Shown: one piece after another, positions 15,287 through 23,201 of the stretch
Position numbering within the stretch: position 1 is the stretch's first letter
How the letters are laid out: each line of letters starts with the position of its first letter
From: Chitinophagaceae bacterium
GTDB lineage: Bacteria > Bacteroidota > Bacteroidia > Chitinophagales > Chitinophagaceae
Direction of reading: 5' to 3'
DNA: 43,654 bases
Assembly (NCBI GenBank): GCA_028288595.1
Contig: JAQBNK010000113.1
Span: 1 to 43,654, forward strand
The notes under the pieces: model-generated
Seen by the model: only the letters and a program-made list of their open reading frames with translations
Told to the model about the DNA's origin: nothing
The model's database searches: none
Position numbers and translations under genes: made by a program

Positions 15287-15965
15287 GCCTGAAAATGATA
15301 AGATACCTGAATGCCCATTTCCATTGAATTGTATAATTCCTGATCCCTGCTTTATCTAACAGGTGCACCCACTCTTTCTTTTTAAATCCCCTGGCCACAC
15401 TTAACGGTGCGTCATTCTTTACGAGGTAGGAAGAAGAGAAAAGAGATGTAATAATTTTAATTAAAAAATAAGCTAAAGGATGGCGGTGAAGGTCATTAAT
15501 AAAAAAACCCTTAATTGAATTATCCTTCATCCATTTTAACTGCAACACTAATTCATCATCAGTGAAATGATGACAGAAAAGGCTGGAAAATATTACTTCG
15601 GTTTTTTTTTCGAATTGCACATTCCGGTTGTCGCTAACGATCCAGTTTGCATTTTTTATTTTTCTTGATTCAGCTACATTTATACATTCCTTTTTAATAT
15701 CAATTCCCGTAGAAGTAAGGTGAACCTTTTTTTTATCACACCAGTGTTTCAAAACCATGAGATTATCACCGCCACCACATCCGATTTCACAAACTGAAAT
15801 ATTACTACTATCAATAAAAGCTTTTAATCCTGTAATAGATATTGAATGTCCGCCCATTTGGGTATTAATTATATTAAGCTCATGCATGTTCTGCTTTATA
15901 TCATCAAAAGGTATTTGATCATTATCCAGTAATTCAGGTTGATATGATCTTACTGATAAGTTCAT
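15276..15965 (-). CDS. Class I SAM-dependent methyltransferase of the type III PKS operon
   Basis: A 229-residue methyltransferase. Motif I is SVCEIGCGGGDNLMVLKHW (about residues 56-74), followed by a beta-2 acidic region (STGIDIKKECINVAE) and a motif-II-like stretch (VIFSSLFCHHFTDDELV). It resembles UbiE/SrsB-type small-molecule methyltransferases rather than RNA or protein ones. Its start overlaps the PKS stop (ATGA) and its end overlaps the FAD gene, implying translational coupling. In alkylresorcinol-type pathways such an enzyme O- or C-methylates the phenolic product; that role is inferred from context. Confidence 0.82.
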   Translation of the reverse strand: MNLSVRSYQPELLDNDQIPFDDIKQNMHELNIINTQMGGHSISITGLKAFIDSSNISVCEIGCGGGDNLMVLKHWCDKKKVHLTSTGIDIKKECINVAESRKIKNANWIVSDNRNVQFEKKTEVIFSSLFCHHFTDDELVLQLKWMKDNSIKGFFINDLHRHPLAYFLIKIITSLFSSSYLVKNDAPLSVARGFKKKEWVHLLDKAGIRNYTIQWKWAFRYLIIFRHGE

Positions 15966-17038
15966 CCTTTGGCAATAAAAGTTTCCATTGTAAGTCCGGG
16001 TCCGAATGCCGCACCAAAAACAACATCGTCTTTCTGAATCTGCTGCAGCATTTCTTTCAAAACAAATAAGACCGAAGGAGAAGACATATTACCATATTCC
16101 TTTAATACTTTTCTCGAGAAAGAAAGTGCTTCATCAGGCAACTCTAACTGTGACTGTATGTTATCGAGAATTTTTCTTCCGCCAGGATGAAGGCACCAGT
16201 AATTGATGCTTTCCGATTTTATACCCGCATCCACAGCGGCTTTTTCAATTAGCTGGATAATATCTTTTTCAATCAGATCCGGAACATAACTACTGAGTTT
16301 CATTTTAAATCCCTGGCTGCTAAGTTCCCAGGCCATATCGGCTTTGCCTTCATAACTTACCTGCGAATAAAAAGAGTGAAGTTCAACAGAGCGTTGAGAT
16401 TTAATTTTATTAGATACCAGTACAGCAGCGCTTCCGTCACCAAACAATAAGCTACTCGCAGCATTATCAATGTTATATTCTTTTTGGAAATGTAAAGTGC
16501 AAAGTTCAGTAGCTACAATTAAGACATTAGCATTGGGTGTACTGTCGCAAATTAATTTAGCGAATTTTAAACCATGTATGGCTGCATAGCAACCCATAAA
16601 ATTGATAGAGGTCCGGAATATATTAGGAGGCAAGCCGAGCTTTTCAGCAAGTAGAAGGTCCAATCCCGGGGCGCTCATTCCAGTACAACTTACAGTTATC
16701 AAATGAGTGATTTCTTTGGCATCGATAATCCCATCAATACAATTTTCAATTGCCGAAAGAGATAATGAAGGTGCATAAGCATTGTAGAGATCCATTCTTT
16801 TTTCCATTGAAGGAAAAGCATCATTCTTTTCTGAGGGGATAAACGACCATCCATCCTGTTTACTAAAATCATCCAGCACAGAATATCTTCTTTCTATTCC
16901 GCTGTGTTTATATAAAAAAACCAGTTTGCGTTTATCAGTTTCATCCAGGTGATAAGCTCTCTGCATGAATTGCAAAATATCAGATTGCTGGTGGCAATGT
17001 TGAGGTAATGCGGTGGCAATATTTATGATGCGGGTCAA
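15962..17038 (-). CDS. Type III polyketide synthase (chalcone/stilbene synthase family)
   Basis: A 358-residue condensing enzyme. The catalytic triad is Cys150 (SINFMGCYAAIHGL), His284 (WCLHPGGRKIL) and Asn317 (KEYGNMSSPS). GDGSAAVLVS (200-209) is the usual thiolase-fold loop. Such enzymes extend acyl-CoA starters with malonyl-CoA and cyclise the chain to resorcinols, pyrones or phloroglucinols. The frame starts with TTG, overlapping the UbiA stop (TTGA); no ATG exists before residue 25, which would cut into the fold. The flanking methyltransferase and FAD enzyme match the SrsA-SrsB-SrsC set for alkylresorcinols, but here a prenyltransferase comes first. The product is unknown. Confidence 0.9.
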   Translation of the reverse strand: MTRIINIATALPQHCHQQSDILQFMQRAYHLDETDKRKLVFLYKHSGIERRYSVLDDFSKQDGWSFIPSEKNDAFPSMEKRMDLYNAYAPSLSLSAIENCIDGIIDAKEITHLITVSCTGMSAPGLDLLLAEKLGLPPNIFRTSINFMGCYAAIHGLKFAKLICDSTPNANVLIVATELCTLHFQKEYNIDNAASSLLFGDGSAAVLVSNKIKSQRSVELHSFYSQVSYEGKADMAWELSSQGFKMKLSSYVPDLIEKDIIQLIEKAAVDAGIKSESINYWCLHPGGRKILDNIQSQLELPDEALSFSRKVLKEYGNMSSPSVLFVLKEMLQQIQKDDVVFGAAFGPGLTMETFIAKG

Positions 17039-17895
17039 AATGAATGTAATATCAGTAAAGTTATAAAAGCAATATTCGTGCAGAAAGACGCCAGCAGGTT
17101 CATTCGCATGGTATATTTAAAATTTACAACCGACTCATCTTTCCAAACCTTAAGAGTCCACCATAAAAAATAAATGATAACCGGTGCCATAAATATTTGC
17201 AGGTATATAAAATCCGTGAATCTGCCTGCACTATTATATGATATGAACAGTAAGCTGAAGGCAACAGCATATATTAACCCGGAAAATAAAAATGTTCCTC
17301 TCTTCCCCAGTTTCATACTAATAGTTGTAACGCCGTCTTTTCTATCTGCGGCGTGCTGGTATACCTGGGTAATGGGATAAAAGCCCCCGATGAGAAAAAT
17401 AGCAGCCAGCATATTGATCCACGGAAATATTAACTGGTTCGAACTGTTAGCGGCATTATAAACCATCCAGTAAATAAGTCCGCCCTGGTTTAAAATAACA
17501 GTCAGGTATCCTAAGAAAGGAAACTGCTTCAACCTGATACCCCGATAACTGTACATCCTTGAAAACAGGATGTAAACAAAGCAGGCAACAGTTGTTACCC
17601 AACTTACCCAAATCGATAATAGCATTGCGATAATATCCATGATAACTGTGAGAACGAATAATTGCCGTGTAGGTTGCATCGGCTTTTTTAAACCGCCTAT
17701 GCTTTCGGTATCTCTATCCATATAACTGTTATACCCGTTGCTGGAAGGATAAACCAGCAAATGCAGGATAATAAAAACCAGCACGGCTTTGTTTTTGTCT
17801 ATGTTTTCAAGACCGCTTAAAGCGAAAAGATAAACAGGCAATAAAAAAAATGAAAAATGAAACCTGAGGAGTTGTATGGTAGATCGGTGAAGCAA
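17035..17895 (-). CDS. UbiA-family membrane prenyltransferase
   Basis: A 286-residue protein with about eight or nine hydrophobic helices. The first prenyl-diphosphate/Mg motif is NSYMDRD (residues 56-62) and the second is QHAADRKDG (180-188), both with the expected acidic residues. UbiA enzymes attach a prenyl chain to an aromatic ring in the inner membrane. The frame has no ATG before residue 59; the likely start is a TTG at 17895, because an in-frame stop lies about seven codons upstream. It is the first gene of the operon, coupled to the PKS by a TTGA overlap, so the PKS phenolic product is the natural acceptor candidate. It is transcribed divergently from the ICMT-like gene across 63 bases. 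Confidence 0.85.
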   Translation of the reverse strand: MLHRSTIQLLRFHFSFFLLPVYLFALSGLENIDKNKAVLVFIILHLLVYPSSNGYNSYMDRDTESIGGLKKPMQPTRQLFVLTVIMDIIAMLLSIWVSWVTTVACFVYILFSRMYSYRGIRLKQFPFLGYLTVILNQGGLIYWMVYNAANSSNQLIFPWINMLAAIFLIGGFYPITQVYQHAADRKDGVTTISMKLGKRGTFLFSGLIYAVAFSLLFISYNSAGRFTDFIYLQIFMAPVIIYFLWWTLKVWKDESVVNFKYTMRMNLLASFCTNIAFITLLILHSF

Positions 17896-17958
17896 AGATG
17901 AGTTGAATTTTATCTATATTACTTCAAGGTAAACATAGCAAATTGAAATAGTTATAAA

Positions 17959-18534
17959 ATGTTCCATTACCTCGTTTTAATTCTTTTATGGCTTGTGTTC
18001 TGCCTTTTACACAGCGTTCTTGCACTACCGGGTTTAAAGGATTTTGTAAAGAATTGCGCTCCAAAACTATTTCCTCATTACAGGTTGCTGTATAACATTT
18101 TCGCTTTTGTAAATCTTGGTATCTTACTCTGGTACCAGTATAGTTTTACAAGTGAATATTTGCTTACCTCTTCCCAGGTGGTTAAAATTGTCGCGGGTAT
18201 TATTTTAACTGTCGGTGGAACAATTATGTGTTATTGTATCTATCAATATTTTCCGGTGCTGAGCGGGTTAAAAAAAATTGAGAATAATAAAACACTGATC
18301 ATCACCGGGCCCAATAAATTTGTAAGGCACCCTCTTTATTTCGGAACATTGATTTTTATCTACGGATTGTTTCTTTTCTTTCCAAGCATTTCTAATCTCA
18401 TTGCAATCACGGCGGTAACCATCTATGTTATGATAGGAATAGAATATGAGGAAAAGAAACTGAATAAAGAATTTGGGGAAGATTACAGAGCCTATTCATC
18501 CAAAGTAAAAAAACTTTTTCCTGGCATTTACTAA
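17959..18534 (+). CDS. ICMT/PEMT-like membrane methyltransferase
   Basis: A 191-residue protein with about five hydrophobic helices. The C-terminal part has the family signature GPNKFVRHPLYFGTLIFIYG followed by IEYEEKKLNKEFGEDYRAY, as in isoprenylcysteine carboxyl methyltransferases and phospholipid or NnrU-like relatives. These use S-adenosylmethionine to methylate lipophilic substrates in the membrane. It is divergent from the UbiA/PKS operon and may act on the same prenylated lipid; that is a guess from location. Its TAA directly abuts the stop of the convergent TonB receptor with no bases between. Confidence 0.82.
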   Translation: MFHYLVLILLWLVFCLLHSVLALPGLKDFVKNCAPKLFPHYRLLYNIFAFVNLGILLWYQYSFTSEYLLTSSQVVKIVAGIILTVGGTIMCYCIYQYFPVLSGLKKIENNKTLIITGPNKFVRHPLYFGTLIFIYGLFLFFPSISNLIAITAVTIYVMIGIEYEEKKLNKEFGEDYRAYSSKVKKLFPGIY

Positions 18535-20607
18535 TCAGAATAATTGAAAACTTACACCTCCGTAAAAGTTGCGTCCGGCAGCAGCGTTATAATACCTCCC
18601 GGCTGCGGCATTAATATCATACCCGGCACTGTAGGATTCACTAAGTAAATTATCGGCGCCGGCAAAAAGATTAATTTTTATTTGGTTACCGGCTTTAAAA
18701 GAATGAGACAGTTTTATTGAAAGCAAATGCACCGGGTCTGTAATATTTTTATTTGCATCTTCCAGATAAAATTTTCCTGTGTAATTATATGTGAAGGCTG
18801 CAGACAAATTATCCAATTTTAAATTGCAACCAGTGGCTAATTTATTTTTTGCAATTCCGGGAAGATCGTTGCCGCTGTAATCGTTGTTAAGCTGCTTAAA
18901 ACTGTTATACCTAAAATCATATAAGCTCCCACTGATCCAAAATATATTATCGTTTGAATGCGTTGATAAATTAAATTTATACTGCATGCTCATCTCGGCC
19001 CCTGCTTGTTTTGTTGAACCCGCATTCACATAAAAATCTCCACCTGCGGCATCTCTTCTTTGCACAATTGTATTGTTCAACTTAAAATGAAAAACACTGG
19101 CGTCAGCAAACAAATGATCTCTAAACAAACTAAATCTTACCCCGGTTTCATAATTATTCCCCAGTTCTGGTTGCAGTTCAGTATTTAATGCACTTCCTGT
19201 TGGTAATACCTCCGTAACAGCAGGCGGGGAAAATCCTTTAGCATAATTTATATAAACAGATACATCATCGCCTAACTTCTTCAGCAATGCTATTCTCGGG
19301 GAGAGCTGGTCTTTAAATGAACGGCGATAATGATTGGATGAAGGGAATACCCGGTTAATATTTAATTTCTGATTACTAAGGCTGATACCGCCGGTCATTA
19401 TCCAGTCAGAACAAGCAGCAGTTAATTGTGAGAATAAAAAATATTGGCGGGTGCGAATTTTATCACACGACAACAAGCTATCTCTTTTCCCTTTTTTATT
19501 TTGATAGGAATTTTCTTCGAAATTACCCCGCTGGTATTCTGCCCCTGACTGCCATTTGAAAACTACTTTTTTCAACTCCCTGTGATAATCCATCATCACT
19601 CTTCCTCCTGCATGAGGTTCTCTTCCATCACCAAAATTTCGAATAGCCGGGTTTCGTAAATGAGTAAAGGCATAATAGCTAACCAGCATCGCATCAAAAT
19701 GTTCGCTAATCCTGTAACGATCTTTTATAGCAGCCAGGATATTTTTTTGAAAGATCGCGGCCTTTGCTTCTTCGGCCCCCTGTGTGGCACCAACTCGTGG
19801 CCTTGCACTTTTCGGATCGTTACGAAATTCGGTTAGCGTTAACCCGCCCGGTGTCTGGTAATAGAGATCGCTGTAAATAAAATCGCCTGAAATTTCATTA
19901 CGGTTACTTGTATTTATTTGCGAGTGCCATGAAAAAATATCATGACGTGAAGATGAATTCCAGCGGTACCCTTCGGCAGACTGGTGCTGAAAATGTATTT
20001 CATTCAAACTCCTCTTTCCCTGTGTTCGAAAGCCAGCATGATAGTTCTGCAATCCATTACTCCCTGCTTCAGCATCTACACTCAGCTTTACAGAATCGTT
20101 TGTTGCAAAACTATTGATCAGCATAGCGCCTCCGTTACCTGCTCCGTACAAACTACTTCCAGGTCCCTTGATAATTTCAACTGAGTGAAAGTTGTAAAAT
20201 CCCAACTGGTTTAGATACGTATTACCGCCGGGGTCCGTTATCGGAACATCATTATAATAGATCTTAATATTTCTTACTCCGAAAGGTGAGCGCAAAGAAC
20301 TGCTTCGGATATTCAACCGGTAACTTGATGGAGAACGCTCTTCCATCTGAATGCCGGGCAATGTATTTAAAGCAGGAAGAATACCTGTATTATTAAACCT
20401 GTTAATTAACGAAGGTGAGGCGTAGCCAATAGCTGCGGGCATATCCATCAATCTTACATTTTGCTGGTATGCTTTGATAATTACCTGCTGCAACTCATTT
20501 GTAACTGTATCTTTTTGCTGGGACAATGCTGCATTGGTAAAAAAAAGCAGGCTGCAAAATATTATAGCAGGCGGGCACAACTTTAGTGAGGGAACACTTC
20601 TAATCAT
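18535..20607 (-). CDS. TonB-dependent receptor (FecA/siderophore-like)
   Basis: A protein of about 690 residues if started at ATG 20607; the longer frame begins at a TTG. The signal region is KLCPPAIIFCSLLFFTNAALSQ, followed directly by a TonB-box-like segment (ELQQVIIKAYQ) and a plug (ALNTLPGIQMEERSPSSYRL, VEIIKGPGSSLYGAGNGGAM). There is no carboxypeptidase-like N-domain, unlike the two other TonB receptors in this window. The 22-strand barrel ends in GRNFYGGVSFQLF with the terminal Phe expected for BAM assembly. SPRIALLKKLGDDVSVYINYAKGFSPP is the typical mid-barrel motif. Iron-chelate or cofactor uptake is likely, but the ligand is unknown. Confidence 0.88.
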   Translation of the reverse strand: MIRSVPSLKLCPPAIIFCSLLFFTNAALSQQKDTVTNELQQVIIKAYQQNVRLMDMPAAIGYASPSLINRFNNTGILPALNTLPGIQMEERSPSSYRLNIRSSSLRSPFGVRNIKIYYNDVPITDPGGNTYLNQLGFYNFHSVEIIKGPGSSLYGAGNGGAMLINSFATNDSVKLSVDAEAGSNGLQNYHAGFRTQGKRSLNEIHFQHQSAEGYRWNSSSRHDIFSWHSQINTSNRNEISGDFIYSDLYYQTPGGLTLTEFRNDPKSARPRVGATQGAEEAKAAIFQKNILAAIKDRYRISEHFDAMLVSYYAFTHLRNPAIRNFGDGREPHAGGRVMMDYHRELKKVVFKWQSGAEYQRGNFEENSYQNKKGKRDSLLSCDKIRTRQYFLFSQLTAACSDWIMTGGISLSNQKLNINRVFPSSNHYRRSFKDQLSPRIALLKKLGDDVSVYINYAKGFSPPAVTEVLPTGSALNTELQPELGNNYETGVRFSLFRDHLFADASVFHFKLNNTIVQRRDAAGGDFYVNAGSTKQAGAEMSMQYKFNLSTHSNDNIFWISGSLYDFRYNSFKQLNNDYSGNDLPGIAKNKLATGCNLKLDNLSAAFTYNYTGKFYLEDANKNITDPVHLLSIKLSHSFKAGNQIKINLFAGADNLLSESYSAGYDINAAAGRYYNAAAGRNFYGGVSFQLF

Positions 20608-20735
20608 TTCAAAATCAATATACAATAAAATGATCCTATTATTTATTACAATGCCAAAATGGCTAACAACTTAGCCAAAACTAAATACATTATTCAGGCA
20701 CGGTATTTAATGCTGTATCTCATAGGGTTATAAGT

Positions 20736-21815
20736 ATGGAACTGGAATTACCGATAAAAATATCGAAAAAAAAGCTTGGGAGCTTAGTGAAGAGTCCGGC
20801 AAAAACTGCGGCGGCAATACAATTGATTTATGTAACTGATAAAGAAGAAGGCATTACAAGAATTAAAAAGAAGGATAACAGTTTCGATTATTTCTTCAAA
20901 GACAAATTAGTTACAGACGAAAATATTTTAAAAAGAATAAAGAGTCTCGTTATTCCACCAGCCTGGCAAAATGTATGGATCTGTAAAGAGGCCCACGGTC
21001 ATTTACAAGCGACCGGGATCGATGCGTTAAACAGGAAACAATATAAATACCATCCGCTGTGGAACCAATTCAGGAATCAAACTAAATTCTTTCACCTCTA
21101 TTCTTTTGGTAAAGCACTTCCTGCAATAAGGGAACAATTACAAAAACATATTTCATTGCCGGGATTACCCCTGGAAAAAGTGTTGGCTGCGGTTATTATG
21201 ATCATGGAAGAAACAACGATCCGGATTGGTAACAGCGCTTATGAAAAACTCTATGGCTCATTTGGCCTCACTACTTTAAAAGATAAGCATGTACAAATCA
21301 ATGGCAGTAAAGTTGATTTCTGTTTTAAAGGGAAAAAAGGAATTTATCATAACATAGAATTGAAGAGCCGCAAACTGTCTTATATCATTAAGCAATGCAG
21401 GGATATACCCGGCAAAGAATTGTTCCAGTATTATACTGAATCAGGCGAAAGAAAAAGTATCGATTCCGGTATGGTAAATGATTATATCAAAACAATCAGC
21501 AACGGGGATTTTACCGCTAAAGATTTCAGAACATGGATTGGTACCGTACAAGCACTCATGAAATTAAAAGAAATAGGTTGTTGTGAAACTGCCGGCGAAA
21601 CCAAAAAAAGGATTGTTGAAGTATTGGATTATGTAGCGCAGCACCTGGGAAACACAAGAACCGTTTGCAAAAAATATTATGTGCATCCTGTTGTACTGGA
21701 TCTATACACCAACAGGGCATTGGAGAAATACTGGAAGATCACACATGAGCAGGAAACACCTTTCGATCTTAAGCCCGAAGAAAAAATGCTAATGAAAATA
21801 CTGGAATCAAATTGA
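20736..21815 (+). CDS. DNA topoisomerase IB
   Basis: A 359-residue poxvirus/eukaryote-type topoisomerase I that relaxes supercoils through a 3'-phosphotyrosine. The N-terminal segment IPPAWQNVWICKEAHGHLQA is characteristic. Catalytic arginine and lysine candidates lie in EETTIRIGNSAYEK and in the LKDKHVQINGSKV hairpin. The nucleophile is Tyr315 in CKKYYVHPVVLDLY. The gene lies 21 bases before ku and on the same strand, a linkage suggesting joint expression with end-joining genes. Length and motifs are those of the bacterial TopIB family. Confidence 0.92.
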   Translation: MELELPIKISKKKLGSLVKSPAKTAAAIQLIYVTDKEEGITRIKKKDNSFDYFFKDKLVTDENILKRIKSLVIPPAWQNVWICKEAHGHLQATGIDALNRKQYKYHPLWNQFRNQTKFFHLYSFGKALPAIREQLQKHISLPGLPLEKVLAAVIMIMEETTIRIGNSAYEKLYGSFGLTTLKDKHVQINGSKVDFCFKGKKGIYHNIELKSRKLSYIIKQCRDIPGKELFQYYTESGERKSIDSGMVNDYIKTISNGDFTAKDFRTWIGTVQALMKLKEIGCCETAGETKKRIVEVLDYVAQHLGNTRTVCKKYYVHPVVLDLYTNRALEKYWKITHEQETPFDLKPEEKMLMKILESN

Positions 21816-21836
21816 TCAAAATAAAAACTAAAAAAT

Positions 21837-22613
21837 ATGAGACCGTTATGGACAGGAGCAATCGGCTTCGGACTGGTAAACATACCGGTTAAACTGTACA
21901 GCGCAACGCAGGGCAGTGAACTAAGCCTGGACATGCTCGACAAAAAAGATCACTCTAACATCAAGTACAAACGGGTGAACGCAGAGACGGGTAAAGAAGT
22001 AGCCTGGGAAAATATTGTGAAAGGATATAAGATCGATGATAAATATGTGATACTCGATGATAAAGATTTTGAAGCGGCGAACGCTAAAAAATCAAAGCTA
22101 ATAGAGATCACCCAATTCGTGAATGAAAAAGATATTGACGTCATCTTTTATGAAATGCCCTATTACCTGGAACCTGATAAATCTGGAGAAAAGCCCTATG
22201 CACTTTTGCGTGAGGCATTATTGAAAGCAGGAAAAGTGGGCATTGCAACCTTTGTGATGCGCAGCAAAGAGCATCTTACCGTTATCCGGCCTACTGAACA
22301 TGTAATACAATTAAACAGGATCAGGTTCGCACAGGAAATACGTGACCCTAAAGATCTGAAGCTGCCGGAAAAAGTAACCATCAAACCAGCGGAATTAAAA
22401 ATGGCGATGACCCTCATAGACCAGCTTACTGAAAAATTTGATATCAGTGAATATAAGGACACCTATACAGACCAGCTGATGAGTGTAATAGAAGCGAAAG
22501 CTAAAGGCGTTAAACCAAAAGTTTCACATATGAAAGTCGTTCATAAAACTTCAGACGACCTGATGGCGCAGTTAAAAGCAAGCTTAGGAACCAAACGTAA
22601 AAAAGCATCATGA
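21837..22613 (+). CDS. ku: Non-homologous end-joining protein Ku
   Basis: A 258-residue bacterial Ku, a homodimeric ring that binds DNA ends and recruits LigD. The opening RPLWTGAIGFGLVNIPVKLY is the family signature, and the beta-barrel core includes DIDVIFYEMPYYLEPDK and FVMRSKEHLTVIRPTE. The basic C-terminal tail (SLGTKRKKAS) fits bacterial Ku proteins. Its stop overlaps the phosphoesterase start by 4 bases (ATGA), so the genes are translationally coupled. Confidence 0.96.
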   Translation: MRPLWTGAIGFGLVNIPVKLYSATQGSELSLDMLDKKDHSNIKYKRVNAETGKEVAWENIVKGYKIDDKYVILDDKDFEAANAKKSKLIEITQFVNEKDIDVIFYEMPYYLEPDKSGEKPYALLREALLKAGKVGIATFVMRSKEHLTVIRPTEHVIQLNRIRFAQEIRDPKDLKLPEKVTIKPAELKMAMTLIDQLTEKFDISEYKDTYTDQLMSVIEAKAKGVKPKVSHMKVVHKTSDDLMAQLKASLGTKRKKAS

Positions 22614-23200
22614 GTTTAACGGCATATAAAAAGAAACGGGATTTTAAACAAACAGCGGAACCAAAAGGTGAAGTAAAAAAGAAGGAGAAGACACTGATCT
22701 TCGTTGTGCAGCGGCACAAAGCTTCGCGGTTGCATTATGACTTCAGGCTCGAAATGCAGGGTGTGCTAAAAAGCTGGGCGGTTCCAAAAGGGCCATCTTT
22801 AAATCCGCAGGATAAAAGATTAGCGATGATGGTTGAGGACCATCCTTATAGTTATAAAGATTTTGAAGGTGTAATTCCCGAAGGAAATTATGGTGCAGGA
22901 ATAGTTGAGGTTTGGGATTCAGGAACCGTAACCGATCTTGATCAATCTGATATTAAAATCGCAGAAAAGAATTTACTGAATGGTTTAAAGGCTGGTAATT
23001 TAAAATTCACTCTGAAAGGAAAAAAGTTGAAAGGCGAATTCGCTTTGGTGAAATTTAAAAATGCAGAAAATAATGCATGGCTGCTGATTAAGCACCGCGA
23101 TAAATACGCGGTAGACGAAGATTATAACAGCGAAAAACATACGCCAAAAAATTCGCCTATCAATAAAGCACTCGCATCAGCAAAAAAGAAATCGAAATAG
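22610..23200 (+). CDS. Stand-alone LigD 3'-phosphoesterase (PE) domain protein
   Basis: A 196-residue protein equal to the PE module of LigD, which trims 3'-phosphates and ribonucleotides at breaks before ligation. The motif SRLHYDFRLEMQGVLKSWAV (metal and phosphate ligands around His42/Asp44/Arg46), KGPSLNPQDKRLAMMVEDHP and FEGVIPEGNYGAGIVEVWD are canonical. The Lys-rich ends look like linkers. In many bacteria this module is fused to LigD; here it stops 1 base before the ligase-polymerase gene, in a different frame. The domain is complete, so it is probably a true split rather than a broken fusion. Confidence 0.9.
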   Translation: MSLTAYKKKRDFKQTAEPKGEVKKKEKTLIFVVQRHKASRLHYDFRLEMQGVLKSWAVPKGPSLNPQDKRLAMMVEDHPYSYKDFEGVIPEGNYGAGIVEVWDSGTVTDLDQSDIKIAEKNLLNGLKAGNLKFTLKGKKLKGEFALVKFKNAENNAWLLIKHRDKYAVDEDYNSEKHTPKNSPINKALASAKKKSK

Positions 23201-23201
23201 T

